Below are positions 7,792 to 16,670 of a DNA stretch of 64,000 nt, in pieces. Below the pieces are notes generated by a model. That model had not been told where the DNA came from and searched no databases. It saw nothing but the letters and a program-made list of their open reading frames with translations. The position numbers and the translations under genes are program-made. The stretch covers positions 186,001 through 250,000 of the forward strand of contig QOZR01000006.1 of assembly GCA_003576685.1 (NCBI GenBank). The letters are read 5' to 3'. Origin of the DNA: Virgifigura deserti. Lineage in GTDB: Bacteria > Pseudomonadota > Alphaproteobacteria > Dongiales > Dongiaceae. Within the stretch, counting starts at the first letter, position 1. Each line of letters starts with the position of its first letter.

Positions 7792-9273
7792 ATGACGCTT
7801 TCCAGAATTCGCGACGAATGGTTCGGCAACATCCGCGGCGACCTGCTCGCAGGACTGGTCGTGGCGCTCGCCCTCATCCCCGAAGCGATCGCCTTCTCGA
7901 TCATCGCGGGGGTCGATCCCAAGGTCGGCCTTTATGCCTCGTTCTCGATCGCCGTGATCATCGCCTTCGCCGGCGGGCGTCCCGGAATGATCTCCGCCGC
8001 GACGGCCGCGACGGCAGTCCTGATGATCACGCTGGTCAAGGACCACGGGCTGCAATATTTGCTGGTCGCCACGGTCCTGGCGGGCATCCTTCAGGTCATC
8101 GCGGGGCTTTTTCGCCTGGGCGACGTCATGCGTTTCGTCTCGCGCTCGGTGATCACGGGGTTCGTCAATGCGCTCGCCATCCTGATCTTCATGGCGCAGA
8201 TCCCCGAACTCGTCGGGGTGCCGTGGCTTACCTATGTGATGGTGGTCGGCGGGCTCGCGATCATTTATCTTTTTCCTCATCTGACCAAGGCGGTTCCCTC
8301 GCCGCTGGTCTGCATCATCGTGCTGACGGCGGTGTCGATCTATTTCGGACTCGATCTGAGGAGGGTCGGCGACATGGGTGAGCTGCCGTCCACGCTGCCG
8401 GTCTTCCTGTTGCCGGACGTTCCGCTCAACTTCGAAACCTTGATGATCGTGTTTCCCTATTCGGCGGCCGTCGCGGTCGTCGGCCTGCTCGAATCTCTGA
8501 TGACCGCATCGATCGTGGACGAGCTGACCGATACGCCGAGCGACAAGAACCGCGAATGCATGGGCCAAGGCGTGGCGAATGTCGCAACGGGCTTCCTGGG
8601 CGGCATGGCCGGCTGCGCCATGATCGGTCAATCGGTCATCAACATCAAATCCGGCGGCCGCGGCAGGCTTTCGACTTTCGCTGCCGGCGCGTTCCTGCTT
8701 TTCCTGATCGTCGTTCTCGGGGACTGGGTCAGCGTCATCCCGATGGCGGCCCTCGTGGCGATCATGATCATGGTTTCGATCGGGACCTTCTCTTGGGCTT
8801 CCATCAGGAACCTTCGCGATCATCCGAGGCAGTCGAGCACGGTCATGCTGGGTACGGTGGTGGCGGTGGTTGTGACCCACAACCTTGCGATTGGAGTGCT
8901 CATTGGTGTTCTCCTATCCGGCCTGTTCTTCGCCTGGAAGGTAGCCCAGATCTTCCGAGTCTCTTCGACATTGTCGGAGGACCAGAAGGAACGATCCTAT
9001 GTCGTCGAAGGCCAAGTCTTCTTCGCTTCGGCCGAAACCTTCATCAAATCCTTCGACTTCAAGGAGGTGATCGAACGCGTGCGGATCGATGTCGGCCGCT
9101 CCCATATCTGGGATTTGACCGGGGTGGCGGCACTGGACACGGTCGTCCTCAAGTTCCGTCGCGAAGGCACGGACGTCAGCCTTATCGGACTGAACGAAGC
9201 GAGCGCGACCCTCGTCGACAAGCTCGCCATCCACGACAAGCCCGGCGCATTCGAACGCCTGATGGATCATTAA
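7792..9273 (+). CDS. SulP family inorganic anion transporter, 493 aa
   Basis: An integral membrane transporter of the SLC26/SulP family. It starts with the family motif [39 protein letters not shown] and has about a dozen hydrophobic segments up to residue 385. The rest is a cytoplasmic STAS domain ([19 protein letters not shown] ... [21 protein letters not shown]). SulP proteins carry sulfate, bicarbonate or other anions; the substrate cannot be read from the sequence. A universal stress protein gene follows after 13 bp, a common pairing with bicarbonate- or sulfate-type SulP genes. Confidence 0.93.
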   Translation: MTLSRIRDEWFGNIRGDLLAGLVVALALIPEAIAFSIIAGVDPKVGLYASFSIAVIIAFAGGRPGMISAATAATAVLMITLVKDHGLQYLLVATVLAGILQVIAGLFRLGDVMRFVSRSVITGFVNALAILIFMAQIPELVGVPWLTYVMVVGGLAIIYLFPHLTKAVPSPLVCIIVLTAVSIYFGLDLRRVGDMGELPSTLPVFLLPDVPLNFETLMIVFPYSAAVAVVGLLESLMTASIVDELTDTPSDKNRECMGQGVANVATGFLGGMAGCAMIGQSVINIKSGGRGRLSTFAAGAFLLFLIVVLGDWVSVIPMAALVAIMIMVSIGTFSWASIRNLRDHPRQSSTVMLGTVVAVVVTHNLAIGVLIGVLLSGLFFAWKVAQIFRVSSTLSEDQKERSYVVEGQVFFASAETFIKSFDFKEVIERVRIDVGRSHIWDLTGVAALDTVVLKFRREGTDVSLIGLNEASATLVDKLAIHDKPGAFERLMDH

Positions 9274-9286
9274 GGAAGGATGGGGC

Positions 9287-10138
9287 ATGCCCAAGATACT
9301 CGCACTGATCGACGGGTCCATATACGCGCAGAGCGTCTGCGGCCTCTGCGCTTGGGCGGCGACGCGGTTAAACCTTCCTGTTGAGATCGCACACGTTCTC
9401 GGCCGCCGCAGCATCTCCAGTGGTTTCGACTTGAGCGGCAGCCTGGAATTCGACGCAAGGGCGGAGCTGCTCAAGGAGCTGGCCGACCTCGACGAACAGC
9501 ATGGAAAGCTCGCCCAGCAAAAAGGCCGCGCCGTGCTTGAGGGCGCAAAGGAACTCGTTATGTCATCCGGCGTTGCGAATGTTTCGACGAAACTCCGCAA
9601 TGGCGACCTTCTCGAAACGCTCTCCGATCTCGAGGCCGATGCCGAGATCGTCGTCATCGGGAAAAGGGGCGAGGCCGCCGACTTCGCCAAGCTGCATCTC
9701 GGCTCCAATCTCGAGCGCGTCGTCCGGTCCTCGAAGAAGCCCGTCCTCGTCGCGGCCCGCGCCTACGAGCCGTTCGACAGCTTCCTGATCGCCTATGACG
9801 GCGGGAAGAGCGCCAACCGCGCCGTCGAGTATGTGGCGGACAGTCCGCTCCTGAGGAGAATGAAGTGTCATATCCTGTCCGTGGGAGCAGAAACGCCGGA
9901 GAACCACTCACGCGTTCAGGCTCCGGCAATGGTCTTGCAGAAGGCGGGGTTCATGGTGGAGACCATTTTGATCAATGGCGAACCCGAAGAGGTGATCGGT
10001 TCGAAAGTGGAGACGGAAAACATCGGTCTGCTGGTGATGGGAGCCTACGGCCATTCGCGCATCCGCAGCCTCGTGATCGGCAGTACGACGACAGCAATGG
10101 TGCGCCGTTGCAAGATTCCGGTCTTGATGTTCCGCTGA
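9287..10138 (+). CDS. Tandem universal stress protein (UspA family), 283 aa
   Basis: Two USP domains in one chain. Each carries the nucleotide-binding pattern G-2x-G-9x-G(S/T): GKRGEAADFAKLHLGS near residue 125 in the first and GAYGHSRIRSLVIGST near residue 255 in the second, so both may bind ATP. It begins MPKILALIDGSIYAQSVC. The gene follows the SulP transporter after 13 bp and probably regulates or protects it, since USP-SulP pairs are frequent. That role is inferred from context. Confidence 0.92.
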   Translation: MPKILALIDGSIYAQSVCGLCAWAATRLNLPVEIAHVLGRRSISSGFDLSGSLEFDARAELLKELADLDEQHGKLAQQKGRAVLEGAKELVMSSGVANVSTKLRNGDLLETLSDLEADAEIVVIGKRGEAADFAKLHLGSNLERVVRSSKKPVLVAARAYEPFDSFLIAYDGGKSANRAVEYVADSPLLRRMKCHILSVGAETPENHSRVQAPAMVLQKAGFMVETILINGEPEEVIGSKVETENIGLLVMGAYGHSRIRSLVIGSTTTAMVRRCKIPVLMFR

Positions 10139-10314
10139 TCCCAGATACGGGTTCTGCCATGGACAAAGAGGCTTGTACGAGACCGGTCGAACTCGACCGG
10201 CAGAGCGGCGGCTGCATATCCCGCTAACTGGATTGCGTCCACGAACAACGCTGCTGGCAGATCGCGGATTCGACGCGGACCCCGCCTGAACACGGACTCT
10301 CACCATTCGCGCGG

Positions 10315-10794
10315 CTAACACAGCGCCATGATGAATGATGCCGCCGCCGCGAGTGACGCGGCCGTCCGCGCATGGTTCCAGGCCGTCCAGGCGTCTAGGT
10401 ACCAGGTCCACAGGCTGGCGCCGTCGGCGCTGTCCGGTTCGACAGCCGCCAGCGCATTGTTCAGCGGCACGTTGAACAGGATCGTCACCAGAATGGTGCC
10501 GACGAGATAGAGCAGGCCGCCGGCGAGCAGGTAAATCGCGCCGGGTTCGGTCCAGTTGAAAAGCGAGAAGACCGCGAGGACGGCGCAGGCCGCGGCTGTT
10601 CCGAAGAACGCCGCGAAGAACAATGCATTGAGCACGGCGATATTGATGGATTGCATGGCCGCAATGCCTTGCGCCGAGGGCAGGCGGGCGAGGGCGGTCA
10701 TCACGAAGGCCGAAAAGGCGAAGAACAGCCCGGCCACCAACCCAGAGCCGAGGGCCGAGAGAAAGACCAGGACGAAAAGCAGGTGGTCGACCAT
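10315..10794 (-). CDS. DUF1772 (anthrone oxygenase-like) membrane protein, 159 aa
   Basis: A four-helix membrane protein. It starts with the family-like segment LFVLVFLSALGSGLVAGLFFAFSAFVMTALARLP and keeps the NVPLNNALA motif and a Trp-rich WTWYLDAWTAWNHART helix typical of DUF1772. Family members include anthrone-oxygenase-like proteins, but most are uncharacterised. The gene begins 3 bp after the NmrA-like gene, and the pair is a recurrent one, so they form an operon controlled from the 11646-11754 region. Confidence 0.87.
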   Translation of the reverse strand: MVDHLLFVLVFLSALGSGLVAGLFFAFSAFVMTALARLPSAQGIAAMQSINIAVLNALFFAAFFGTAAACAVLAVFSLFNWTEPGAIYLLAGGLLYLVGTILVTILFNVPLNNALAAVEPDSADGASLWTWYLDAWTAWNHARTAASLAAAASFIMALC

Positions 10795-10796
10795 CT

Positions 10797-11645
10797 CTAA
10801 CCGCCCCAGACGCCGGTGGTGGCGGCCTCTCGCGCATAGTCGGCGAAGTCACGCGGCTCCCGGCCCAGCGCGCGCCGGACGCCGTCTGCCAGGTGGGAGT
10901 TGCGGCCGTCCAGGACTTCGGTGAACAGCTCGGTCAGCAACGCCAAAAACTTGGGCGGCGTGTCCTGCTGCGCCAGCATGGACGTGAACCGCTCCCGGGA
11001 GATTTGCACATACCGGACATCCCGGCCGCTCGCCTTGGCGATTTCCTCGATCGCCTCCGCGAAGGTGAGCAACCGGGGGCCGGTCAACTCGTAGAGCTGG
11101 CCGATGTGCCTGTCCTCCGTCAGCGCTGCGACCGCGACGTCGGCGATGTCGTCGGTGTCGATGAACGGCTCTGTCACGGACCCGACCGGGAGCACGACCT
11201 CGCCGCCGAGCACCCCCTCCAGCAGGAAGCTCTCGCTGAAGTTCTGGCAGAACCAGCTCGCTCGCAGAATCGTCCAGTCGGCACCGGATTCCCGCAGCGC
11301 CTGCTCGCTGCGCTGGGCTCCTTCCTCGCCCCGGCCGGACAGCAGCACCAGCCGCCGGACTCCGCTCTTCACCGCTAGCTCGGCGAACGAACGGATCGCG
11401 GCGGCGGCCTCCGGCATCGCCAAGTCCGGGTAGTAGGTGATGTACGCCGCCCTGACGTTCCGCAGCACGGGCGCCCAGGTGGCCCGATCCTCCCAGTCGA
11501 AGGGCGGCTCGCCGGTGCGGGAACCGAGCCGTACCGGCAAGCCGCGCGCCGTGAGCCGCTCGACCACCCGGCGCCCGGTCTTGCCGTTGCCGCCAAGGAC
11601 CAATGTCGGTTTCTCCCCGCGCACGTTTTCTCCCATATCGATCAT
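10797..11645 (-). CDS. NmrA-like NAD(P)-binding protein, 282 aa
   Basis: An atypical short-chain dehydrogenase of the NmrA/HSCARG type. The Rossmann motif LVLGGNGKTGRRVVERL is at the N-terminus, and VRRLVLLSGRGEEG and the PFIDTDDIADVAVAAL segment follow. There is no Tyr-x-x-x-Lys catalytic pair in the usual place, as expected for NmrA-like redox-sensor or quinone-reductase-type proteins. The ATG at 11645 has an AGGAG site 7 bp upstream. It is divergent from a TetR gene, and the two promoters share a large palindrome. Confidence 0.9.
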   Translation of the reverse strand: MIDMGENVRGEKPTLVLGGNGKTGRRVVERLTARGLPVRLGSRTGEPPFDWEDRATWAPVLRNVRAAYITYYPDLAMPEAAAAIRSFAELAVKSGVRRLVLLSGRGEEGAQRSEQALRESGADWTILRASWFCQNFSESFLLEGVLGGEVVLPVGSVTEPFIDTDDIADVAVAALTEDRHIGQLYELTGPRLLTFAEAIEEIAKASGRDVRYVQISRERFTSMLAQQDTPPKFLALLTELFTEVLDGRNSHLADGVRRALGREPRDFADYAREAATTGVWGG

Positions 11646-11657
11646 GACCGTCTCCTA

Positions 11658-11701
11658 ATATGAGGATATCTCACATTTGCTAATGTGATAAATCCTCATA
11701 T
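11658..11701. promoter_or_regulatory. 44-bp nested palindromic operator, TetR-type
   Basis: Two perfect inverted repeats share one centre (11679.5). The outer arms are ATATGAGGAT at 11658-11667 and ATCCTCATAT at 11692-11701; the inner arms are TCACATT at 11671-11677 and AATGTGA at 11682-11688. The site lies between the NmrA-like and TetR genes and is the obvious operator for the TetR protein, probably binding two dimers. Confidence 0.72.
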
Positions 11702-11754
11702 TTTGTAAGTCAACCAGAACCGCCTGGCAGAATCGTCCCGATGAAGGAGAGTCC

Positions 11755-12435
11755 ATGAACCGACCTGCCGTGCCCGCTCCCGCCGAAGACCTGCCATCCT
11801 CGCCGCGCCGCGCACCCGTCCAGCGCCGCAGCCGCGAGCGGGTGGAGCGCATGCTCACCGCCGCAGCCACCCTGATCGCGGAGGGGGGCAGCGATGCCAT
11901 GCGGATGAGCGACGTGGCTGAAATGGCGGGCGTGTCGATCGGCTCGCTCTACCAGTATTTTCCCGACAAGGGCGCGATCATCCGCACGCTTGCCGAGCGC
12001 TACAACGCGCAGGGGCGGGCCTGCATCGCGGCCGCGCTTGCCGATGTGCGCGATATGGACGGCCTGCGCGAAGCTTTCGCCGGGCTCATAGACACCTACT
12101 ACGCGATGTTCCTGGCTGAGCCCGTGATGCGCGACATCTGGTCGGGTACCCAGGCCGACAAGGCGCTCCGGGACATCGACTTGGCCGACAGCCGGGCAAA
12201 CGGGGCCGTGCTGGCCGAGGTGCTGGCGCGCCTGCGGCCGAGCGCCGACCCAGCCGCGCTCGCCACCTCCGCCTTTTTGACGATGCAACTCGGCGAGGCG
12301 ACGGTGCGGCTCGCCATTTCGGTGGACCGCGCCGAGGGCGACGCGCTCATCGCCGCCTTCAAGCGCATGGTACTGAGGGAACTCTGCCCGGATGAGGAAA
12401 GGGCCCGGGGTCGCTCCCGGGCCCCAGATTGCTGA
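11755..12435 (+). CDS. TetR/AcrR family transcriptional regulator, 226 aa
   Basis: The N-terminal helix-turn-helix is clear (about residues 22-70): RVERMLTAAATLIAEGG, then MRMSDVAEMAGVSIGSLYQYFPDKGAIIRTLAERY. The C-terminal ligand domain resembles the group with a Tyr-rich mid helix (GLIDTYYAMFLAEPVMRDIWSG). The start has an AAGGAGA site. It most likely represses the divergent NmrA-like/DUF1772 operon and itself through the palindrome at 11658-11701. Confidence 0.92.
   Translation: MNRPAVPAPAEDLPSSPRRAPVQRRSRERVERMLTAAATLIAEGGSDAMRMSDVAEMAGVSIGSLYQYFPDKGAIIRTLAERYNAQGRACIAAALADVRDMDGLREAFAGLIDTYYAMFLAEPVMRDIWSGTQADKALRDIDLADSRANGAVLAEVLARLRPSADPAALATSAFLTMQLGEATVRLAISVDRAEGDALIAAFKRMVLRELCPDEERARGRSRAPDC
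12401..12424 (+). terminator. Strong hairpin overlapping the 3' end of the TetR gene
   Basis: GGGCCCGGG (12401-12409) and CCCGGGCCC (12416-12424) form a perfect 9-bp stem with a 6-nt loop, within the last codons of the TetR gene. No U-tract follows, so if it terminates transcription it would do so inefficiently or with Rho. It may equally stabilise the mRNA end. Confidence 0.4.
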
Positions 12436-12479
12436 CGATAGTAGTGTTCGATTAGACCGTCAGAAAACCGCGCCTGCTC

Positions 12480-13370
12480 TCAGAATCGACCGGCGCGGAA
12501 GTCGGTGATGGCCTGGCGGATCTCGTCCTGGCTGTTCATGACGAAGGGGCCGTATCGGGCGACGGGCTCGCCGAGCGGCCGGCCGGCCACCAGGAGCAGG
12601 CGCACGGCCGCCGCTTCGGCCCGCAGCTCGACCCGGTCGCCGGTGCCCAGAACGGCGAGCTCGCCGCGGGCGACCTGCCGATCCGCTTCGGGCGGCCCGA
12701 TCCGCGCAGTGCCGTCATAGACGAAAACGAAGGCCGCGTGATCCTGGGGCAGCGCATGGCTGAAGGCCGCACCCGCCGGCAGCGCGACGTCGAGATAGGT
12801 CGGCTCGGTCGCGACTGCGCACACCGGTCCCTCGACCGAACCCACGCGGCCGGCGATCACCTTGACCTGCACGCCGCCGTCGGCCTCCAGGACGGGGATC
12901 GACTCCGGGTCGATGTCCTGGTAGCGCGGCGCCGTCATCTTGTCCCGCGCCGGCAGATTGACCCAGAGCTGGAACCCCCACAGCAGGCCGTTCTCCTGCT
13001 CCGGCATCTCCGAATGGACGATGCCGCGCCCGGCCGTCATCCATTGCACGCTGCCGGGCCGCAGCAGCCCGACATTGCCCTTGTTGTCGCCATGCCGCAT
13101 GCGGCCGGCCAGCATGTAGGTGACCGTCTCGAAGCCGCGATGCGGGTGATCGGGAAAGCCGGCGAGATAGTCCGCCGCATCCTCCGAGCGGAACTCGTCG
13201 AGCATCAGGAAAGGATCCAGCTCGGGCAGGTCCACCGTGCCGATCACGCGCGTGAGCCGGACGCCGGCGCCGTCGCTCGCCGGCTGTCCGCGCACAAGCT
13301 TGACAACCTGCCGGCCGGTCCCGCCAGGCGTCGTCCGAACCCCCTCCGTCTCGCCTTGCACTTGGCCCAT
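12480..13370 (-). CDS. Pirin family protein, 296 aa
   Basis: A bicupin of the pirin family. The metal-binding motif FPDHPHRGFETVTYML is present in the first cupin, followed by GDNKGNVGLLRPGSVQWMTAGRGIVHSEMP with the remaining ligands (His and Glu). Pirins bind Fe and some act as quercetinases or redox-dependent regulators. The start at 13370 (MGQVQGE) is preferred; an upstream ATG adds 35 residues with no family likeness. It lies alone on the minus strand between the TetR gene and gpsA. Confidence 0.93.
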   Translation of the reverse strand: MGQVQGETEGVRTTPGGTGRQVVKLVRGQPASDGAGVRLTRVIGTVDLPELDPFLMLDEFRSEDAADYLAGFPDHPHRGFETVTYMLAGRMRHGDNKGNVGLLRPGSVQWMTAGRGIVHSEMPEQENGLLWGFQLWVNLPARDKMTAPRYQDIDPESIPVLEADGGVQVKVIAGRVGSVEGPVCAVATEPTYLDVALPAGAAFSHALPQDHAAFVFVYDGTARIGPPEADRQVARGELAVLGTGDRVELRAEAAAVRLLLVAGRPLGEPVARYGPFVMNSQDEIRQAITDFRAGRF

Positions 13371-13481
13371 GGTCGAAATCCTTTGTGCCGATATCATCAA
13401 AGTCGAGAGGTGTGCCTGCTTCGACCGGAAGGGAAGAGAGGCTTTGCGAACGCAGTGTTCGTGGCTATCGAACAATCCGTC

Positions 13482-14510
13482 CTAATCTGCGCCGCGCTCT
13501 GTCGCCTCGGCGCGGAAGGGGCGGGCGAGCAGGCCGGCGATCGTCTCGTTGATATCGGCGCCACGATGCAGGATCGCGTTCACCGCCGCGGCGATTGGCA
13601 TGTCGACGCCGAGGCGCTCGGCGAGTTGCGTCACCGAGGCCGCGGTGAAGACGCCCTCCGCGACCGAGCGTCGCCCGTCGAGGATATCGGCCAGCGGACG
13701 CCCTTCGCCGAGCGCGATGCCGAGCGAAAGATTGCGCGATTGCGGGCCGCTGCAGGTGAGGGTCAGGTCGCCGAGGCCCGACAGTCCCATCAGGGTCGCC
13801 TCGCGCGCGCCCTTCGCCAGGCCGAGCCGCACCATCTCCGCTAGGCCGCGGGTGATCAGGGCCGCCCGCGCATTGTCGCCGAGCCGCCGTCCGATCAGGA
13901 TGCCGCAGGCGATCGCGATCACGTTCTTGACCGCGCCGCCGATCTCGGCGCCGACCGGGTCGTCGGACAGATAGGGGCGGAAATGCGGGGTGCCGATCGC
14001 CTCGACCAGCCGGCGGCCGAGCACCGGATCCGCTGCCGCGACGGTGACCGCCGTCGGCAGGTCCCGCGCCACCTCGGCGGCGAAGGTCGGGCCGGACAGC
14101 ACCGCGACCGGCCGGCCGGGCAGGGTCTCGGCGACCACCTCGCTCATCAGCCGGCCCGTCTCCTGCTCGACGCCCTTGGCGCAGAGGACGATCGGCGTTC
14201 CGTCCGGCAGGGACGGGGCCAGCGCGCCAGTGACGGCGCGGAGATGCTGCGCCGGCGGCACCAGGAGCAGCGCGTCGGCCTCGCCCGCCGCAGCGAGGTC
14301 CGCCGTCGCCGCGATCCCCGGGTCGAGCGAGACGTCAGGAAGGAACAGCGGGTTCTCGTGATCCTTGTTGATGGCGGCCGCCACCTCGGCCTCATGCGCC
14401 CAGAGCAGGACCGCGCGGCCCGCCCGCCGGGTCACGCTCGCCAGCGCCGTACCCCAAGCGCCCGCGCCGATGACGCCTATCGTTCGTATGTCATTGATGT
14501 TCGATGTCAT
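13482..14510 (-). CDS. gpsA: NAD(P)-dependent glycerol-3-phosphate dehydrogenase
   Basis: This enzyme reduces dihydroxyacetone phosphate to sn-glycerol-3-phosphate for phospholipid synthesis in the cytoplasm. The Rossmann motif IGVIGAGAWGTALA is at residues 11-24. VLSGPTFAAEVARDLPTAV, the catalytic-lysine region EIGGAVKNVIAIACGI and the substrate-site segment GLSGLGDLTLTCSGPQSRNLSLG are all present. Length (342 aa) is normal. Its ATG overlaps the tsaD stop (ATGA), so it is translationally coupled as the second gene of a tsaD-gpsA operon. Confidence 0.97.
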   Translation of the reverse strand: MTSNINDIRTIGVIGAGAWGTALASVTRRAGRAVLLWAHEAEVAAAINKDHENPLFLPDVSLDPGIAATADLAAAGEADALLLVPPAQHLRAVTGALAPSLPDGTPIVLCAKGVEQETGRLMSEVVAETLPGRPVAVLSGPTFAAEVARDLPTAVTVAAADPVLGRRLVEAIGTPHFRPYLSDDPVGAEIGGAVKNVIAIACGILIGRRLGDNARAALITRGLAEMVRLGLAKGAREATLMGLSGLGDLTLTCSGPQSRNLSLGIALGEGRPLADILDGRRSVAEGVFTAASVTQLAERLGVDMPIAAAVNAILHRGADINETIAGLLARPFRAEATERGAD

Positions 14511-15598
14511 GCCTTCACCCCGGCGCCGGTTGCCTTCGGCGCGGCCGGATCGAGCGGCCAGCGCGGCCGCGGCGCAAAGTCGAGATCGTCGCGGCCGCCC
14601 TGGCGCAGCCGCTCGAGCCCGGCCCAGGCGATCATCGCCGCATTGTCGGTGCAGAGCCGGAGCGGCGGTGCAACGAGGCGCAGGCCCCCTGCGGCCGCGA
14701 CCTGCTCCAGCCGCGCCCGTAGCGTCCGGTTGGCGGCAACCCCTCCGGCGACGACGAGCGCCGTTGGCCGCGCCGTGGGGGCCGGTCCGTCCGCATGCAC
14801 CAGCCGGATCGCGTTCGCCGTCCGGTCGGCGAGACAGTCCGCCACGGCCGTTTGGAAGGCGGCCGCCAGCGCGTCGCGATCGCGGTCGGAGAGCCGGCCG
14901 TCCGGCGCGGCGGCGGTGATCGCCGCGACCCGTTGCCGCAGGGCGGTCTTCAGGCCGGAGAAGGAGAAATCGCAGCCTGGCCTACCGACCATCGGCCGCG
15001 GGAGGCTGAACCGGTCGCCGTCATGCTCGGTCGCCCGGGCCGCCGCCTGCTCCACGGCCGGCCCGCCGGGATAGCCCAGCCCCACCAGCTTGGCGGCCTT
15101 GTCGAACGCCTCACCGGCCGCATCGTCCACCGTGGTGCCGAGCCGCCGATAGCGGCCGACGCCCTCGACCATCAGAAGCTGGCAATGGCCGCCGGAGACC
15201 AGCAGGAGGAGATAGGGAAAGGCGAGGTCGTCGGTCAGCCGCACCGTGAGCGCGTGCCCCTCGAGATGATTCACCGCGACGAAAGGCAGGCCGCGCACCG
15301 CTGCGATCGCCTTCGCCGTCATCACGCCGACGATGATGCCGCCGATCAGCCCCGGCCCGCCGGTCACCGCGACGCCGTCGATCTGGTCGAAGCCAAGATC
15401 CGCCTCGGCCATGGCCCGGCGGATCAGCCCGTCGAGATGATCGAGATGGCTGCGCGCCGCGATCTCCGGCACCACGCCGCCATAGGGCCGATGCTCCGCC
15501 AGCTGCGACAGCACCAGGTCGGCGCGCACATGGCGGCGGTCATCGACGAGGGCGACGGCGGTCTCGTCGCAACTGGTTTCGATACCGAGAACGATCAT
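14507..15598 (-). CDS. tsaD: tRNA N6-threonylcarbamoyladenosine transferase TsaD, 363 aa
   Basis: TsaD transfers the threonylcarbamoyl group to A37 of ANN-decoding tRNAs, working with TsaB and TsaE. It starts MIVLGIETSCDETAVALVDD, the ASKHA phosphate loop. The metal-binding NHLEGHA motif is at about residues 110-116, followed by LLLLVSGGHCQLL, DDAAGEAFDKAAKLVGLGYPGG and the late CTDNAAMIAWAG. The frame remains open far upstream, but the family start at 15598 is unambiguous. It is divergent from hemC with about 108 bp between them. Confidence 0.97.
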   Translation of the reverse strand: MIVLGIETSCDETAVALVDDRRHVRADLVLSQLAEHRPYGGVVPEIAARSHLDHLDGLIRRAMAEADLGFDQIDGVAVTGGPGLIGGIIVGVMTAKAIAAVRGLPFVAVNHLEGHALTVRLTDDLAFPYLLLLVSGGHCQLLMVEGVGRYRRLGTTVDDAAGEAFDKAAKLVGLGYPGGPAVEQAAARATEHDGDRFSLPRPMVGRPGCDFSFSGLKTALRQRVAAITAAAPDGRLSDRDRDALAAAFQTAVADCLADRTANAIRLVHADGPAPTARPTALVVAGGVAANRTLRARLEQVAAAGGLRLVAPPLRLCTDNAAMIAWAGLERLRQGGRDDLDFAPRPRWPLDPAAPKATGAGVKA

Positions 15599-15706
15599 GC
15601 GGCGTGAATGTAATGCCTCCGCTCCCCGAGCGCTACGGCGCAGGTGCCGTAACCTTGGCGACGCAGACCGTGGACAGGTCGCGACGGAGGCTCTAAAGGT
15701 TGGGGT

Positions 15707-16666
15707 ATGACAACGGAACCGACCCCCCGCGACCGCCCTTTGCGCATCGGCACGCGCGGCAGTCCGCTGGCCCTGGCGCAGGCCCGCGAGGTGCGCGAGC
15801 GCCTGATCGCCGCGCATGCGGATCTGGCGGCGCCGGGCGCAGTGGAGATCGTCCCGATCAAGACGACAGGCGACAGAGTCCAGGATCGGCCGCTGTCCCA
15901 GGTCGGCGGCAAGGGCGTCTTCACCAAGGAGATCGAGGAGGCGCTGCTCGACGGGCGCATCGATTTCGCCGTCCATTCGATGAAGGACATGCCGACCTTT
16001 TTGCCGGACGGGCTCGCGATCACCTGCCTGTTGCCGCGCGAGGATCCCCGCGACGCGCTCTTCGCGCGCGAGGGCGACAGCCTCGCGACGCTGCCGGCCG
16101 GGGCCGTGGTCGGCACCGCCTCGCTGCGCCGGCAGGCGCAGGTGCTGGCGCTCCGGCCCGACCTTCGCGTCGTGAATTTCCGCGGCAATGTCGGCTCGCG
16201 CCTGAGAAAGCTCGAGGCCGGCGAGGTCGATGCGACGCTGCTCGCGCTCGCCGGCCTGCGCCGCCTGGGACTGGCGCATGAGGCGACGGCCGTGCTGGAG
16301 ACCGAGGAGATGCTGCCGGCGGTGGCGCAGGGCGCGATCGGCATCGAGACCCGCGCCGACGACGCGGCCGTTCTGGCGCGGCTGACCCCGCTCAACGACC
16401 GGGCCACCGCCATCTGCGTCGCCGCGGAACGCGGCTGCCTTGCCGAGCTCGACGGATCCTGCCACACGCCCATCGCCGCGCTCGCCGAGCTCGATCCGGA
16501 CGGAACCGCCTTGCGGCTGCGGGCGTTGATCGCCTTGCCCGACGGCAGCGTCGTCCATCGCGACGAGCGGCGGGGGACCGCCGACCGGGCAGCGGAGCTT
16601 GGCCGGACGGCGGGTGCGGCCCTGAAGGCAAAGGCGGAACCCGCGTTCTTCCAGGCAATGGCGTAA
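15707..16666 (+). CDS. hemC: Hydroxymethylbilane synthase (porphobilinogen deaminase)
   Basis: Condenses four porphobilinogen molecules to hydroxymethylbilane in tetrapyrrole synthesis. The opening RIGTRGSPLALAQAREVRERL and the central VHSMKDMPTFLPDGL with catalytic Asp are canonical. The dipyrromethane cofactor is attached to the Cys of LDGSCHTPIAAL, here Cys252. Length (319 aa) is normal. hemD follows after 4 bp, giving a hemC-hemD-hemY operon. Confidence 0.97.
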   Translation: MTTEPTPRDRPLRIGTRGSPLALAQAREVRERLIAAHADLAAPGAVEIVPIKTTGDRVQDRPLSQVGGKGVFTKEIEEALLDGRIDFAVHSMKDMPTFLPDGLAITCLLPREDPRDALFAREGDSLATLPAGAVVGTASLRRQAQVLALRPDLRVVNFRGNVGSRLRKLEAGEVDATLLALAGLRRLGLAHEATAVLETEEMLPAVAQGAIGIETRADDAAVLARLTPLNDRATAICVAAERGCLAELDGSCHTPIAALAELDPDGTALRLRALIALPDGSVVHRDERRGTADRAAELGRTAGAALKAKAEPAFFQAMA

Positions 16667-16670
16667 CTCC

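Noticed and set aside
7726..8880. 384-codon minus-strand frame rich in His, Asp and Arg
   Set aside because: It is the antisense shadow of the SulP transporter gene; low-complexity composition and no family match.
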